Counted from the first letter of the stretch, positions 1-9,397 are shown. The stretch is 39,365 bases of DNA from Candidatus Woesearchaeota archaeon CG10_big_fil_rev_8_21_14_0_10_33_12 (GCA_002762865.1 PCYE01000008.1:1-39365), one strand, 5' to 3'. Notes: a model not told the origin generated them from the letters alone. Numbers and translations: made by a program.

Positions 1-251
1 AATGGCAGGTTTTCAGCACATGCCTGTATGTAAAATGCGTTTTTTCCCTGCTTTAGCATCTCTATGCTTGGATCAATCCCTATTTTGATGCAGTTAAATT
101 CCTCTGCAAAAATTCCTGTGCCGCAGCCAACATCTAAAAGCAAATCCTGGTTTTTAATTTTTAGATTATCCTTTATCAGCCTTATCTTGCTTAACTGCTC
201 TTCTCTGTGCAATTCATTATAAGATTCTGAGATTGAGTTATAATAATTCAT
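1..251 (-). CDS. Class I SAM-dependent methyltransferase, N-terminal part (runs off window start)
   Basis: Reverse-strand translation from ATG at 251: MNYYNSISESYNELHREEQLSKIRLIKDNLKIKNQDLLLDVGCGTGIFAEEF...; contains SAM-binding motif LLDVGCGTG. Confidence 0.85.
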   Translation of the reverse strand, partial: MNYYNSISESYNELHREEQLSKIRLIKDNLKIKNQDLLLDVGCGTGIFAEEFNCIKIGIDPSIEMLKQGKNAFYIQACAENLP

Positions 252-309
252 CTTAAGAGGTTACTGGTAATTTGTTATAATATTTTAGTTAAAATAATTC
301 CTTTGGATG

Positions 310-900
310 TTAAGTTTCCTGAAAATCTCGGATACTGAATATTATGCTAACATCATCTGTTTTGTTCCATAAGGCAATTTCCGCATTAACAGAAAAATCT
401 AATGTTAAATTAACAGCAACCTGCCATGGGACTGTAGTTTCATCCTGGAAGAGTATAATATCTATATTTTCATAATCCTTATTAAAGTTAGTTGCTATAT
501 GCAGTGTATTTTGTGATATTTCTTCCATTTCCTCAAGCCTGTAAATAAATGTATTGCCCTGCATATTGCCCAGACTGCTGCCATCAATTGTTCCATTTAA
601 CACTGCTTCCTTGAACTTTATATTTAACTCTGCTTCGTTCATTAGGAGCCCTGTTGTTTGGTTTATATATGAAGTAAGTGATTCCATCGCACTATAACTG
701 CTTACATATAGTGCATTTTTTAAATAAGCTCCCTCAATGCTCCTTAGATAGTTGTCTGCTGTTTTAATCCTTGATTTAACTACAGGAAGCCTATTTTTTG
801 AGGTAATATAAACATCTGATGAAAATGCCAACATCAGAGCAGTCACAAGAAGGATTGACATAAATGTGAAAAAAATTCCTTTTTTATTTTTTATTGCCAT
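310..900 (-). CDS. Pilin-like/pseudopilin membrane protein of pilus operon
   Basis: 196 aa; N-terminal KNKKG-IFFTFMSILLVTALMLAF hydrophobic segment; overlaps the upstream ORF start/stop (891-900). Confidence 0.6.
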   Translation of the reverse strand: MAIKNKKGIFFTFMSILLVTALMLAFSSDVYITSKNRLPVVKSRIKTADNYLRSIEGAYLKNALYVSSYSAMESLTSYINQTTGLLMNEAELNIKFKEAVLNGTIDGSSLGNMQGNTFIYRLEEMEEISQNTLHIATNFNKDYENIDIILFQDETTVPWQVAVNLTLDFSVNAEIALWNKTDDVSIIFSIRDFQET

Positions 901-1415
901 GTTCTAACCTCTGCAATATAAGGGCCCCACATAGTTGAATCACTTAACCCAAAGATTATATTCTTTGAAGATGCTACAGCCTTTGATGTATTTCTTAAAG
1001 TACCTATACTCTTAAGTTTTATATAATTAAATTTTATAATATCGCCCTCTTTGATTAATAGCTGGAAGTTATATTCATTAGGGATTATACCTGGAAGAAT
1101 AGTTTTTGTAAAATTACTTGCTGTATCATTCATACCCCTATAACTGAACTCGCCTATCTGATCTAAAATAGTATTTTCCGGATTTGTTATGCTGCCTTCT
1201 TCTATTAACTCATAAATATAGTTATTATCACTTATTTGATATACTTTTATTGAGGATATTGTATCTATCAAATCCTGTGATAGAAAAGCTGTCTGCATCT
1301 CATAGGGTTTATTTGTAGTGGTAAAAAGTATTAGTACAATGCCTACTGCTATAACACCAGTTGCAATGAAAGCGTCTAATGTAAAAAAATATGCTTTTTT
1401 TTTCATTTTTAGCAT
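891..1415 (-). CDS. Pilin-like/pseudopilin protein
   Basis: 174 aa; MKKKA-YFFTLDAFIATGVIAVGIVLILF; basic stretch plus A followed by hydrophobic helix with D at +6. Confidence 0.6.
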   Translation of the reverse strand: MLKMKKKAYFFTLDAFIATGVIAVGIVLILFTTTNKPYEMQTAFLSQDLIDTISSIKVYQISDNNYIYELIEEGSITNPENTILDQIGEFSYRGMNDTASNFTKTILPGIIPNEYNFQLLIKEGDIIKFNYIKLKSIGTLRNTSKAVASSKNIIFGLSDSTMWGPYIAEVRTWQ

Positions 1416-1483
1416 GTTATTTGGTATTTAGTATTTAAGTTATTTTCTTAAGTTAATAGTTGCAATGGAATAATGTATTCTTA

Positions 1484-1906
1484 TTAACTGCAAGCTATAC
1501 CTCCTATATACACCCTGCTACTGCCTATGCCTGCTCTGTTTGTGCTTTCATTTATGTAAATTATGTTTCCCTCATCATCCTCAAAATGTATGCAGAAATC
1601 TCCTCTTACGCCAAGCTGTTTCTTAAGATTTTCATAGTCTTCTTTAGCCAAATCATTTAGTTTATCTTCATCAATTATACTTCCCACAACAATGTTTAAG
1701 CTTTCTTCTGGTTTTGAGGATATTAGAATATCCTGGATATCCTCACCCTCTCTTAGAAGTTCATCTGTTTTGCTAGTTTCTGATGTTAGGCTGATAATAT
1801 AAAAAAAGCTGATGATTACAATAACAAACATTCCTGTTGCCACCATTACATCCAAAGACCATGTTTGTGCTTTTTTCATCCAAAAACCCCTTTTATGAAC
1901 ATTCAT
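1484..1906 (-). CDS. Pilin-like/pseudopilin protein
   Basis: 140 aa; MKKA-QTWSLDVMVATGMFVIVIISFFYI; class III-like signal; overlaps next ORF by 14 bp. Confidence 0.65.
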   Translation of the reverse strand: MNVHKRGFWMKKAQTWSLDVMVATGMFVIVIISFFYIISLTSETSKTDELLREGEDIQDILISSKPEESLNIVVGSIIDEDKLNDLAKEDYENLKKQLGVRGDFCIHFEDDEGNIIYINESTNRAGIGSSRVYIGGIACS

Positions 1907-2330
1907 TTAAACAAACAGTTCCATTCTCTTTTGTTATATTATTTTTCCCTTTATAAATAATTCCATTTACCTTTTTTGGTAAGATTCTTACTGTTTCATA
2001 CCTCTTTGTAAAATTAACATACTGAAGCACTAATTCGCTATGGTTTGTTTTCATAGTGCTGGAGCTCCAAAGTTCCACTGAGTAATTTATTCCCCTTAAT
2101 GTTTGTGGAATTTCAAATGTTCTTGAATATCCATCTTCAACTCCTAATGCAAGGGTTATTTCATCCCCAATAACAGAACTCATATCTTCTATAAGCTTTA
2201 GGTCTTTTTGTTTCTGTATCCAGGTTATCCTCTCATTAATTGCCAAGAGAAATACAGCAGATACCAATGCCATAAAGCTGATTAACAACACAACTTCTAT
2301 AGATGCCTGTGCTTTTCTCATCATTGCCAT
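1893..2330 (-). CDS. Class III signal peptide pilin-like protein
   Basis: 145 aa; MMRKA-QASIEVVLLISFMALVSAVFLL; Q+1/E+5 class III prepilin motif. Confidence 0.75.
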   Translation of the reverse strand: MAMMRKAQASIEVVLLISFMALVSAVFLLAINERITWIQKQKDLKLIEDMSSVIGDEITLALGVEDGYSRTFEIPQTLRGINYSVELWSSSTMKTNHSELVLQYVNFTKRYETVRILPKKVNGIIYKGKNNITKENGTVCLNECS

Positions 2331-2399
2331 TATTACCTAGAAAATCCTGTTTAAATATATAAAGGCTTTGTGCCTACTTAAAAGTAAATTTAAATTAAA

Positions 2400-2451
2400 T
2401 AGATTTGGCTAAAATATAAATTAAAAAATTAAATTAAAAAATTAAAAAGGA
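2400..2451 (-). terminator. Putative oligo-dT (archaeal-type) terminator after the major pilin gene
   Basis: Minus strand reads TCCTTTTTAATTTTTTAATTTAATTTTTTAATTTATATTTT immediately after the pilin stop codon; several T-tracts. Confidence 0.45.
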
Positions 2452-2979
2452 TTATTCAACCTTTGCCAGTAAGTCTCCTTCAATTGTGTGGGAGTAAGTA
2501 AGGCACTCTGCATCACTAGCTACTGTATCAGAGCAATACACTAGGCTTATGTCCCCTTTTGTCTTGCCAGTAAAACTTGGTATTGCTGAAGTGCATGTCA
2601 CTATAACGCTGCCACTATCACCATTTGCAAGCCACCATCCATCTAATAAATTATATGTGTCAGCACCGCCAGGAGCAGCAGTTAGTAGGTCAATAGTACA
2701 GCCAGTAAATACCTGTCCAGTAATAGTTATGCTAGTAATCATCAGTCCCTGTCCCATACCATTCTCCAGCTTAAAATTTACTGTGCTAGCAGTTCCGTCT
2801 ACGCGATGGTCTTTACAATATAATCCCATTGGCAGTGTGCATTTCTCTGGCAAAAGGTTCTGCGGGTTTAAAACACCAAAATATGCCAATGCACCAATAA
2901 CAACCAAAACAACCAGGATTGCCCATCCATAGGTCATTAAGAATTCCATGGCAGCCTGTGCCTTTTTTTTCATAACCAT
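2452..2979 (-). CDS. Major type IV pilin (class III signal peptide)
   Basis: 175 aa; MKKKA-QAAMEFLMTYGWAILVVLVVIGALAYFGVLNPQNLLPEKC...; canonical archaeal class III prepilin N-terminus; strong SD AAGGAGGAGAT upstream. Confidence 0.85.
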   Translation of the reverse strand: MVMKKKAQAAMEFLMTYGWAILVVLVVIGALAYFGVLNPQNLLPEKCTLPMGLYCKDHRVDGTASTVNFKLENGMGQGLMITSITITGQVFTGCTIDLLTAAPGGADTYNLLDGWWLANGDSGSVIVTCTSAIPSFTGKTKGDISLVYCSDTVASDAECLTYSHTIEGDLLAKVE

Positions 2980-3034
2980 TTTATCTCCTCCTTTTTTATT
3001 GATAAAATATACTTATATTGGTCTATACTCTCTC

Positions 3035-3050
3035 TTTTATATAAATCTTT
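3035..3050 (-). promoter_or_regulatory. Archaeal BRE/TATA promoter of the major pilin gene
   Basis: Minus strand CGAAAGATTTATATAAAAGAG ~56-71 nt upstream of the pilin start, followed by SD AAGGAGGAGAT. Confidence 0.55.
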
Positions 3051-3104
3051 CGTTTTTTTTTTTGCTTTGCGTGGATTTTTTATAAGGTGATTTTACTGCA
3101 AAAA

Positions 3105-4136
3105 TCAGATTAAAATTAAGCTGCCAAATACACTTGTCAGTATAAACATGAATAAGGTATACATTAATAATGAGGATACAATAAATATAGGGATGTACAT
3201 TACTCCAGCCTTGATGCTTCCCTTTCTTATCATTGAGACTATCATTGATGCAAAAGCTGATGTTATTACAAGTGCATACCTTGAAAATGTTATAAAATCA
3301 TGTGGTTTTATTGATATGCTTGACATAGTTAGTGGCAGACTAATTCCAGTTGCTACTTGGCTTGGTCCAAGTTTTCCAATAAATTTTTCTAAGACAGTAA
3401 GCAGCTGGTATGACAAGGCAAATAATCCCGGGGCAATAACTATCACAACAAAAGTAATAAATATAACATAAGTCATGTTTGTTGTAGCCATTTCTCTTTT
3501 TAATCTCTTTGTTTCTCCTATGTTCTCAACAACCCTATCAATAATTTCTGCTATCTCTCCCCCACCCCTAAGGCCCTCGCTAATAAGGTTGAATGACCTC
3601 TTTAGGATTGGGGAGTCATACTTGTCTGTGAATTCCCTTATTGCATCCTCAATGTCCTGGCCAGTTATAACTTTTTTTGCAGCAAGCCTCACCTCAGTGG
3701 CAAGTATTCCAAACTCCGGCTTTATAGCAGACCATAATGCCTTTTCAAAAGGCATGCCTCCCTTAAGGTTCTCTGATACAAACTTTAAGAATTCTTGCAA
3801 TATCTCTTCCATTTGGCTCGTCCTATTAAAGATTTTTATGTCTAAATAGGCATATATTACAAAAAATGCAAATATCATAATGGCTGATGCTATAGCCAAT
3901 CCAGAGATAAATGAAAAAAAGAAGAGACCAAATCCAGAAAATGATTTAATAAGAAGGGGGTATGCATAATAAAAAAATAAAGTTATAGCCAGCAAAACAG
4001 ACATATAAAATAGGGCACCAAATGATTTATATGGAACATCTATTATGCCTGCCTTAAAAAGGTATTGTCTAAGTCTTGGCCTAACCTTTTCAGGGATTAT
4101 TGCTTTTCCAAACTCCTCTAAAAACACTATTTTCAT
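3105..4136 (-). CDS. Type II/IV secretion system inner-membrane protein, GspF/TadC family
   Basis: 343 aa, multi-TM; ...MEEILQEFLKFVSENLKGGMPFEKALWSAI...AAKKVITGQDIEDAIREF...LISEGLRGGGEIAEIIDRV; 4-bp ATGA overlap with upstream gene. Confidence 0.85.
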   Translation of the reverse strand: MKIVFLEEFGKAIIPEKVRPRLRQYLFKAGIIDVPYKSFGALFYMSVLLAITLFFYYAYPLLIKSFSGFGLFFFSFISGLAIASAIMIFAFFVIYAYLDIKIFNRTSQMEEILQEFLKFVSENLKGGMPFEKALWSAIKPEFGILATEVRLAAKKVITGQDIEDAIREFTDKYDSPILKRSFNLISEGLRGGGEIAEIIDRVVENIGETKRLKREMATTNMTYVIFITFVVIVIAPGLFALSYQLLTVLEKFIGKLGPSQVATGISLPLTMSSISIKPHDFITFSRYALVITSAFASMIVSMIRKGSIKAGVMYIPIFIVSSLLMYTLFMFILTSVFGSLILI

Positions 4137-4888
4137 ATGTTCACCATTGGTCTTGCTGATTTGATTAAGGATATAAATAAAAATTGCATTACAGCCAAAA
4201 AGAATAATACTGACAAAAGATGCACATTTGTAATATCAAGTTCCATAAAGCTGGAAATAATAACCAGCATTGTCAAACCCAATGAGGGGATTACACAGGC
4301 AATTATCATATAAAACATAACCAATGAATTCAGCTTCTTTCCATATTCTTTTATGTCTAGGATTTGATCTTGCGTAATTTGGTTTAAAGTGGCTTTTAAT
4401 GAATCTGTCACCTCTGCCCCTGATTTCAATGATGTTATTATCTGCCAGAGAATAAGCCTAAAATTCTTTGATGCATTATAGGTTCTTGCATTTTCCAATG
4501 CCTCTTCTATAGGGATTCCGGTATTTATATTATCAACTATCTCCTTGAAGTATTTGCCTGCAACACCATAGGATTTTGAGGCGTCAATAAGTGCATTGAA
4601 TAAGGGATCTCCAGACTCCAGCTTGACAAGAAGGTATCTTCCTGCAAACAAAACCTCATTGTTTATCTCCCTTTCCCTCTTTCTTATGTAGACCTTTGGT
4701 GTCTGAAGAATAAATAAGAATGTGAATATAAAAACAAAAATAAACACAAATGGAAGTATTAAAAGTGGAAGCATCTGGCTTCTTAGGATAAGAAACATAA
4801 AAAAAGTTGCAGTTACAGAAGAAAAAAATGAAAATCTTACAGCATTTTTAACAATCTGCTTAGGGCTTTCCTTAATGTGAGCAACCAT
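4133..4888 (-). CDS. Type II/IV secretion system inner-membrane protein, GspF/TadB family
   Basis: 251 aa; LLVKLESGDPLFNALIDASKSYG...VDNINTGIPIEEALENA...IITSLKSGAEVTDSLKATLNQI plus C-terminal TM helices. Confidence 0.8.
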   Translation of the reverse strand: MVAHIKESPKQIVKNAVRFSFFSSVTATFFMFLILRSQMLPLLILPFVFIFVFIFTFLFILQTPKVYIRKREREINNEVLFAGRYLLVKLESGDPLFNALIDASKSYGVAGKYFKEIVDNINTGIPIEEALENARTYNASKNFRLILWQIITSLKSGAEVTDSLKATLNQITQDQILDIKEYGKKLNSLVMFYMIIACVIPSLGLTMLVIISSFMELDITNVHLLSVLFFLAVMQFLFISLIKSARPMVNI

Positions 4889-4957
4889 AATATCGTGCTT
4901 TAAATGTGGAAGTTTCCTAACAAGAATATTAATTAAATCAATAATTTATATCACCTC

Positions 4958-6415
4958 TTAATGTTTTAATGTTTTAATATAATATTTAGCAAATATTAAC
5001 CCCATTTGATGGATATTGGTTATATTATTGCTAACAAGCCATTTAAGGATATTTATTTTTTCATCTATATCCTCCTTTATCTCTTCTATTGTAAGTCCTG
5101 TATAGAGGTTTATTGTATCCATAAGGACCTTGGACTCATTTATTTGGTTTAATTGGTCTTTTTGGGCATCCAACTGCAGTAAAACATTTGGGTCACCATT
5201 TGGCAGGACCTCTGCAATCTGTAATGTTCTTCTCACTCCAATTCTTCTATCACGGTGCTGTACAACTATTAATGAAAGGGCAGGAAGCATAAGTTTGGGA
5301 ATCTCTATTGGGGGGTTTGTCATCCTTACAATAGTTTCCCTTGCATTATTTGCGTGCAGTGTAGCATAAACAGAATGCCCTGTATGCATTGCTTCAAACA
5401 GAACTTCTGCCTCTCTTTTCCTTCTTATCTCACCAACAATTATCCTATCTGGCCTCATTCTAAGCGAGTTTACAAGAAGGTCCAGCATGGTTACTTCACC
5501 CTTGCCCTCTGGATTCGGCAATCTTGTCTCCAGAGGAACCCAATGCAGGGAATCAGGAAGGGTCAGCTCTCTTGTATCCTCAATAGAGATTATCCTCTGG
5601 TTTGGAGGAAAAAAGTTAGAAACAACATTAAGCATTGATGTCTTTCCAGAACCTGTTCCACCTGTAATCAATATGGAAAGTTCGTTTTGAACTGCAAGCC
5701 ATATCAATGCAGCCCCATAATAAGATATGGTTTTGCCCTTAATAAAATCAGTTATTGTCCATGGTTTTTCAGCAAATTTTCTTATTGAGATTGTATTGCC
5801 CATAGTTGAAATTGGGCTTAGGGTGGCGTTAACTCTGTCACCAGTTGATAGGCTGGCATCCATTAATGGCTTTAATAATGTTATTTCTTTTCCAACATCC
5901 CTACCTATCATTGTTGAATAATGCCTTATCTTTGATTCGGTTAGTACTCTAACATTTGTCTTGAGCCAGCCATGTTTGCGGTGATAAACCCACACTGGAT
6001 CATGGGCATTGTTTATTACTATATCCTCAAGGTTGCTATCTCTTAATAAAATTTCAACATTTCCAAGGCCTATATTCTCCTGTATGAGGTAATTTATAAG
6101 AAGGTTTGATGTTTTTTTGTCAATATCTGGAAAGTATTTTTTTATCAACACAAATATTTCTTTTGTGAATTTCTCCTTAATGACATTTGGGTCACCTGTA
6201 TCTGTTATTTTTATGTCACCAATATTAATTTTTGACACAAACTCTTCTCTTATTTTATGCAAAATAATATCCGTTATCTTACTAATATTAAGAATTGAGA
6301 TATTATATGATGGAACAAATGCATTTCTCTCCAAAAAAATATCCACATTAACAACAATATCATTAACATGCAGGTTGTAAGAATCCAGTTTTATTGTTCC
6401 TTGTTTATCAGCCAA
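4958..6415 (-). CDS. Type II/IV secretion ATPase, CpaF/TadA (archaeal pilus assembly ATPase)
   Basis: 485 aa; Walker A ILITGGTGSGKTSMLNV; RMRPDRIIVGEIRRKREAEVLFEAMHTGHSVYATLHANNARETIVRM; TTG start preceded by AGAGGTG. Confidence 0.95.
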   Translation of the reverse strand: MADKQGTIKLDSYNLHVNDIVVNVDIFLERNAFVPSYNISILNISKITDIILHKIREEFVSKINIGDIKITDTGDPNVIKEKFTKEIFVLIKKYFPDIDKKTSNLLINYLIQENIGLGNVEILLRDSNLEDIVINNAHDPVWVYHRKHGWLKTNVRVLTESKIRHYSTMIGRDVGKEITLLKPLMDASLSTGDRVNATLSPISTMGNTISIRKFAEKPWTITDFIKGKTISYYGAALIWLAVQNELSILITGGTGSGKTSMLNVVSNFFPPNQRIISIEDTRELTLPDSLHWVPLETRLPNPEGKGEVTMLDLLVNSLRMRPDRIIVGEIRRKREAEVLFEAMHTGHSVYATLHANNARETIVRMTNPPIEIPKLMLPALSLIVVQHRDRRIGVRRTLQIAEVLPNGDPNVLLQLDAQKDQLNQINESKVLMDTINLYTGLTIEEIKEDIDEKINILKWLVSNNITNIHQMGLIFAKYYIKTLKH

Positions 6416-6449
6416 TGGTTAACACCTCTTTTTTATTTATTTAAATATT

Positions 6450-8408
6450 TTATTTTTCAGGTTTAAAGCCCGGTGGTGTTGGGGGCATTAAGTCAATTTT
6501 ATTACTTTTCTTAAACAATTTAAAAAATGATGGTTTATGCTCCATAATTGGTTTTGATGGAGGAATGCTTAGTTTTGGGGGAAGTGGTAGCTTCTTCTCC
6601 TCTACAAATTTTGTTGGCATTGATAGATGTGAAGGATGAAAATTTTGAGGTTTAAAGGGTGGAGGTTTAGGAATTGGTTTAGGCAGCTTCCCTCCCTCTA
6701 CAAATTTTATAGTTTTTTGGTGAGGAAAGGGAGGAAGAGTTCTAGGCCTAACAATCTTGGGCATTTCATATCTCTGGATGAGTGTTGGTTTTTTAATCTG
6801 TGGTTGTGGAATAGTTTCCCCTTGTATTTGTAAAACTGGTTTTTTTATCTTAGCAGTTTCTTCTTGCTTAAGTTGCTTTATTTTTATTGATGGGACTTCA
6901 ATCTCTGTTTTTATTGATGAGACTTCAGTCTCTTCCCTATCTAAGGGCTTTTTTATTTTAGGAACCTCAAATATATTTTTTTCGAGTCCAAGCTCAGAGG
7001 ATATATCCCTATAAAAAGTCAAAATTCTCGTTCTAAGCTGTGTCTTCCTTTCCAAAAAGCCACTTGGCATTGCATTGTATAGGCTTATAATCTTTTTGTA
7101 AAGCTCGCTAGCCTGGTTAAATTTTTTATTCTTCACATAGCTGAATGCATCTCCAAGCATCTCATCTATTTTATGATATTTTATATTAAAGTCTTCAGAA
7201 GATTTTTTATCCAGCTCTGCGGATAGTTTTTCATATAAGTTTAATAGAATTTTATGCAGCTCTGTCTTCTGTTTTAAAAATCCTTCTGGAAGGCTATAGA
7301 AAACATCTTTAATTTTATTGTATGTGTCTTTAGCAGACTCCAAATCTTTTTTTGCTATGGATTGATTTATCAGTTTTGATAATTCTTCTATTTTTATTGT
7401 TTTATTTTCCATATCATCACTTGTTATTTTTTTATATCCTAATAGTATCTCCTCATACAAAGGGATAATTTTAGCTTGAAGCTCTGCTCTTTCCTGCAGA
7501 AATCCCTCTGATAAGCTGTTATAAATCTTTCTTATCTTTTCATATAGCTTTATGGCAAGAGGCATATTTCTCTCATTAATAGACTGTCTTGTCTCCTCAA
7601 GCAGATTAATTATTTCAGTTTTTTTTGTTGACATATCTTTTATATCCTGCTCTTCCCGAATTGTAATAAGGGGCCCATAGAGTTCTATTATTTTGTTCTG
7701 TAAAACAACTTTTTGCTCAATAAATCCATCTGGCAGGTTATCATACATTCGCCTTATTTGTCCATAAGTTTTTATTCCACCCAATAAATCCTTATTTTTT
7801 ATTTTCTGCTCAAGTAATTTTAGTAATTTTTTCAGATATTGAGATTTCTTCTCCATTTCTTTTATTGATAATTTACTAAGATTGACTCCCAGATCCTTAC
7901 TTAACTTAGTAAGGTGGGTATTGAGCTCATTCTTTTTTTCAAGAAATTCAGATGGCAAACCATCATATTTGCCCTTTATTAAGGCATATATTTCCTTTGC
8001 TTTATCAAACTTTTTTTTCTTTATGTAGCTGTATGCCTCACCAAGCAGCAGGTGTATTTCAGTTAGCTCCTCTTTTTTAAGGGTTCTCTTAGCTTGTTCA
8101 GCAGGCTTTTTCTTAAGAGTTTCTTCCTCAATGGTTTCTTCTTTTGGTTTTTTCTTTTTCTGCTCAAAAACTGTCAGGAGGGGTGTTGTAAAATTATATT
8201 TTATAGAAATAATTTTCTCTTCTTCCAGAAAGTTGGCCCATGCTTCTATTGTTTCTTGTGATACATTTAGTTCCTTTGCAGAATCCTCAAATGATATTTC
8301 TCCTTTCTGATTAACCAGCTTCACTAGTTTGTCAGCACTTGTCTTTACTACATCTGCTTCTTTCTCAAACCTCTCTAAAAGTTCTTCATCATCCAATTCA
8401 TATGCCAT
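6450..8408 (-). CDS. HTH-domain protein with five ~74-aa helical repeats and proline-rich tail (pilus-operon associated)
   Basis: 652 aa; N-terminal KGEISFEDSAKELNVSQETIEAWANFLEEEKII (wHTH-like); five copies of a Y..[ML]P.GF[LI]..[KR]..L module; Pro/Lys-rich C-terminus. Confidence 0.8.
   Translation of the reverse strand: MAYELDDEELLERFEKEADVVKTSADKLVKLVNQKGEISFEDSAKELNVSQETIEAWANFLEEEKIISIKYNFTTPLLTVFEQKKKKPKEETIEEETLKKKPAEQAKRTLKKEELTEIHLLLGEAYSYIKKKKFDKAKEIYALIKGKYDGLPSEFLEKKNELNTHLTKLSKDLGVNLSKLSIKEMEKKSQYLKKLLKLLEQKIKNKDLLGGIKTYGQIRRMYDNLPDGFIEQKVVLQNKIIELYGPLITIREEQDIKDMSTKKTEIINLLEETRQSINERNMPLAIKLYEKIRKIYNSLSEGFLQERAELQAKIIPLYEEILLGYKKITSDDMENKTIKIEELSKLINQSIAKKDLESAKDTYNKIKDVFYSLPEGFLKQKTELHKILLNLYEKLSAELDKKSSEDFNIKYHKIDEMLGDAFSYVKNKKFNQASELYKKIISLYNAMPSGFLERKTQLRTRILTFYRDISSELGLEKNIFEVPKIKKPLDREETEVSSIKTEIEVPSIKIKQLKQEETAKIKKPVLQIQGETIPQPQIKKPTLIQRYEMPKIVRPRTLPPFPHQKTIKFVEGGKLPKPIPKPPPFKPQNFHPSHLSMPTKFVEEKKLPLPPKLSIPPSKPIMEHKPSFFKLFKKSNKIDLMPPTPPGFKPEK
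7000..8085 (-). repeat. Five protein-level tandem repeats, period ~222 bp (~74 aa)
   Basis: Motif cores LPSEFLEKKNEL, LPDGFIEQKVVL, LSEGFLQERAEL, LPEGFLKQKTEL, MPSGFLERKTQL at plus coordinates ~7950, 7727, 7502, 7283, 7061. Confidence 0.8.
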
Positions 8409-8599
8409 ATGTCAAATTAAATTTTAGTTAGTATTTAAAGGTTTTGATGTTTCAAAAAGTTTATTTCACGACTATAAAATAGCATAAATATTTTGCTACA
8501 AAAGAATAGTTTTATGATTATGCTATGTACAATTTTTAAAAATTATAAAATTTTTACATAAACAAAGATTAGTGAATTTTAAGAAAAGTTTTCCCAAGA

Positions 8600-8609
8600 T
8601 TTAAATATA
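8600..8609 (+). promoter_or_regulatory. Putative TATA box for the 236-aa gene
   Basis: tttaaatata ~37 nt upstream of ATG 8646; ggtgat SD between. Confidence 0.45.
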
Positions 8610-8645
8610 TAATAGTTTTCTTGCTTGATGTTTAAAGGTGATAAT

Positions 8646-9335
8646 ATGAATTTTATAAAAAAGATTTACGAGAAAAAGATTGATGAAAAAGTTCACCAGA
8701 AGTTTACAAGATACAGCACAGGAGAGTTTGAGAAAGAGGAGTTTATGATAAAAAAAGGCTCTTCTTTTGTCCAGATAAAAGCTGGCTTTGAGTATCTTGA
8801 TGTCATGTTTGATATAATGTCCAGATGTGTAAATGAAGATGTTTCATTAAATGGAGTTATTATAACAAAAAACAAAATAATTAATGAGCTTAATGAATTT
8901 GGAATTCAGCCAAAAAAGATTACCGGAAAGAAATACACAATAGAAGCAATGATGACCAGTGATAAGTTTAAGGAGTTTGTAACTAGTTTTAGCTCATGCT
9001 TTCTGCTTTTGAATTTAAAATCAGGAAAATACAGCATCTCAGTAAAAAAATCAATTCCAAAGCCAGGAAAATTAGTTGAAAAGTTTGTGACAGCAAAGTT
9101 TGACTTAAAGGATTTGGACTTGATAAAAAGAGAGTTTTTGTTTGATGTAAAGGCAGATAACTTTAAAGATGTCTCAATAAAGCTCACTTATGTTATTGAT
9201 GAAATTATAATACCAGAGGGGTTAAAGAATAATCCAGAGGAAGCAAGGCTTAATGCAAAGCGAAAGGGCAGGATAGTAAGGAAAATAGATATAGATGGCA
9301 AAACAGAAGAAAAAGAGATTGGGCTTCTTGCCTGA
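8646..9335 (+). CDS. Conserved-looking protein of unknown function
   Basis: ORF listed from 8625; ATG at 8646 (MNFIKKIYEKKIDEKVHQKF...) chosen because SD GGTGAT lies just upstream. Confidence 0.75.
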   Translation: MNFIKKIYEKKIDEKVHQKFTRYSTGEFEKEEFMIKKGSSFVQIKAGFEYLDVMFDIMSRCVNEDVSLNGVIITKNKIINELNEFGIQPKKITGKKYTIEAMMTSDKFKEFVTSFSSCFLLLNLKSGKYSISVKKSIPKPGKLVEKFVTAKFDLKDLDLIKREFLFDVKADNFKDVSIKLTYVIDEIIIPEGLKNNPEEARLNAKRKGRIVRKIDIDGKTEEKEIGLLA

Positions 9336-9397
9336 TTATTCCTTAGTGAATATAATATTCAGAAAACTATTTAAACAAAATTGCCAAAAAAGAGAAA

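Noticed and set aside
2549-2932. 127-aa plus-strand ORF antisense to the major pilin
   Set aside because: Fully antisense to a clear class III pilin; no SD/TATA and no recognisable motif; spurious frame.
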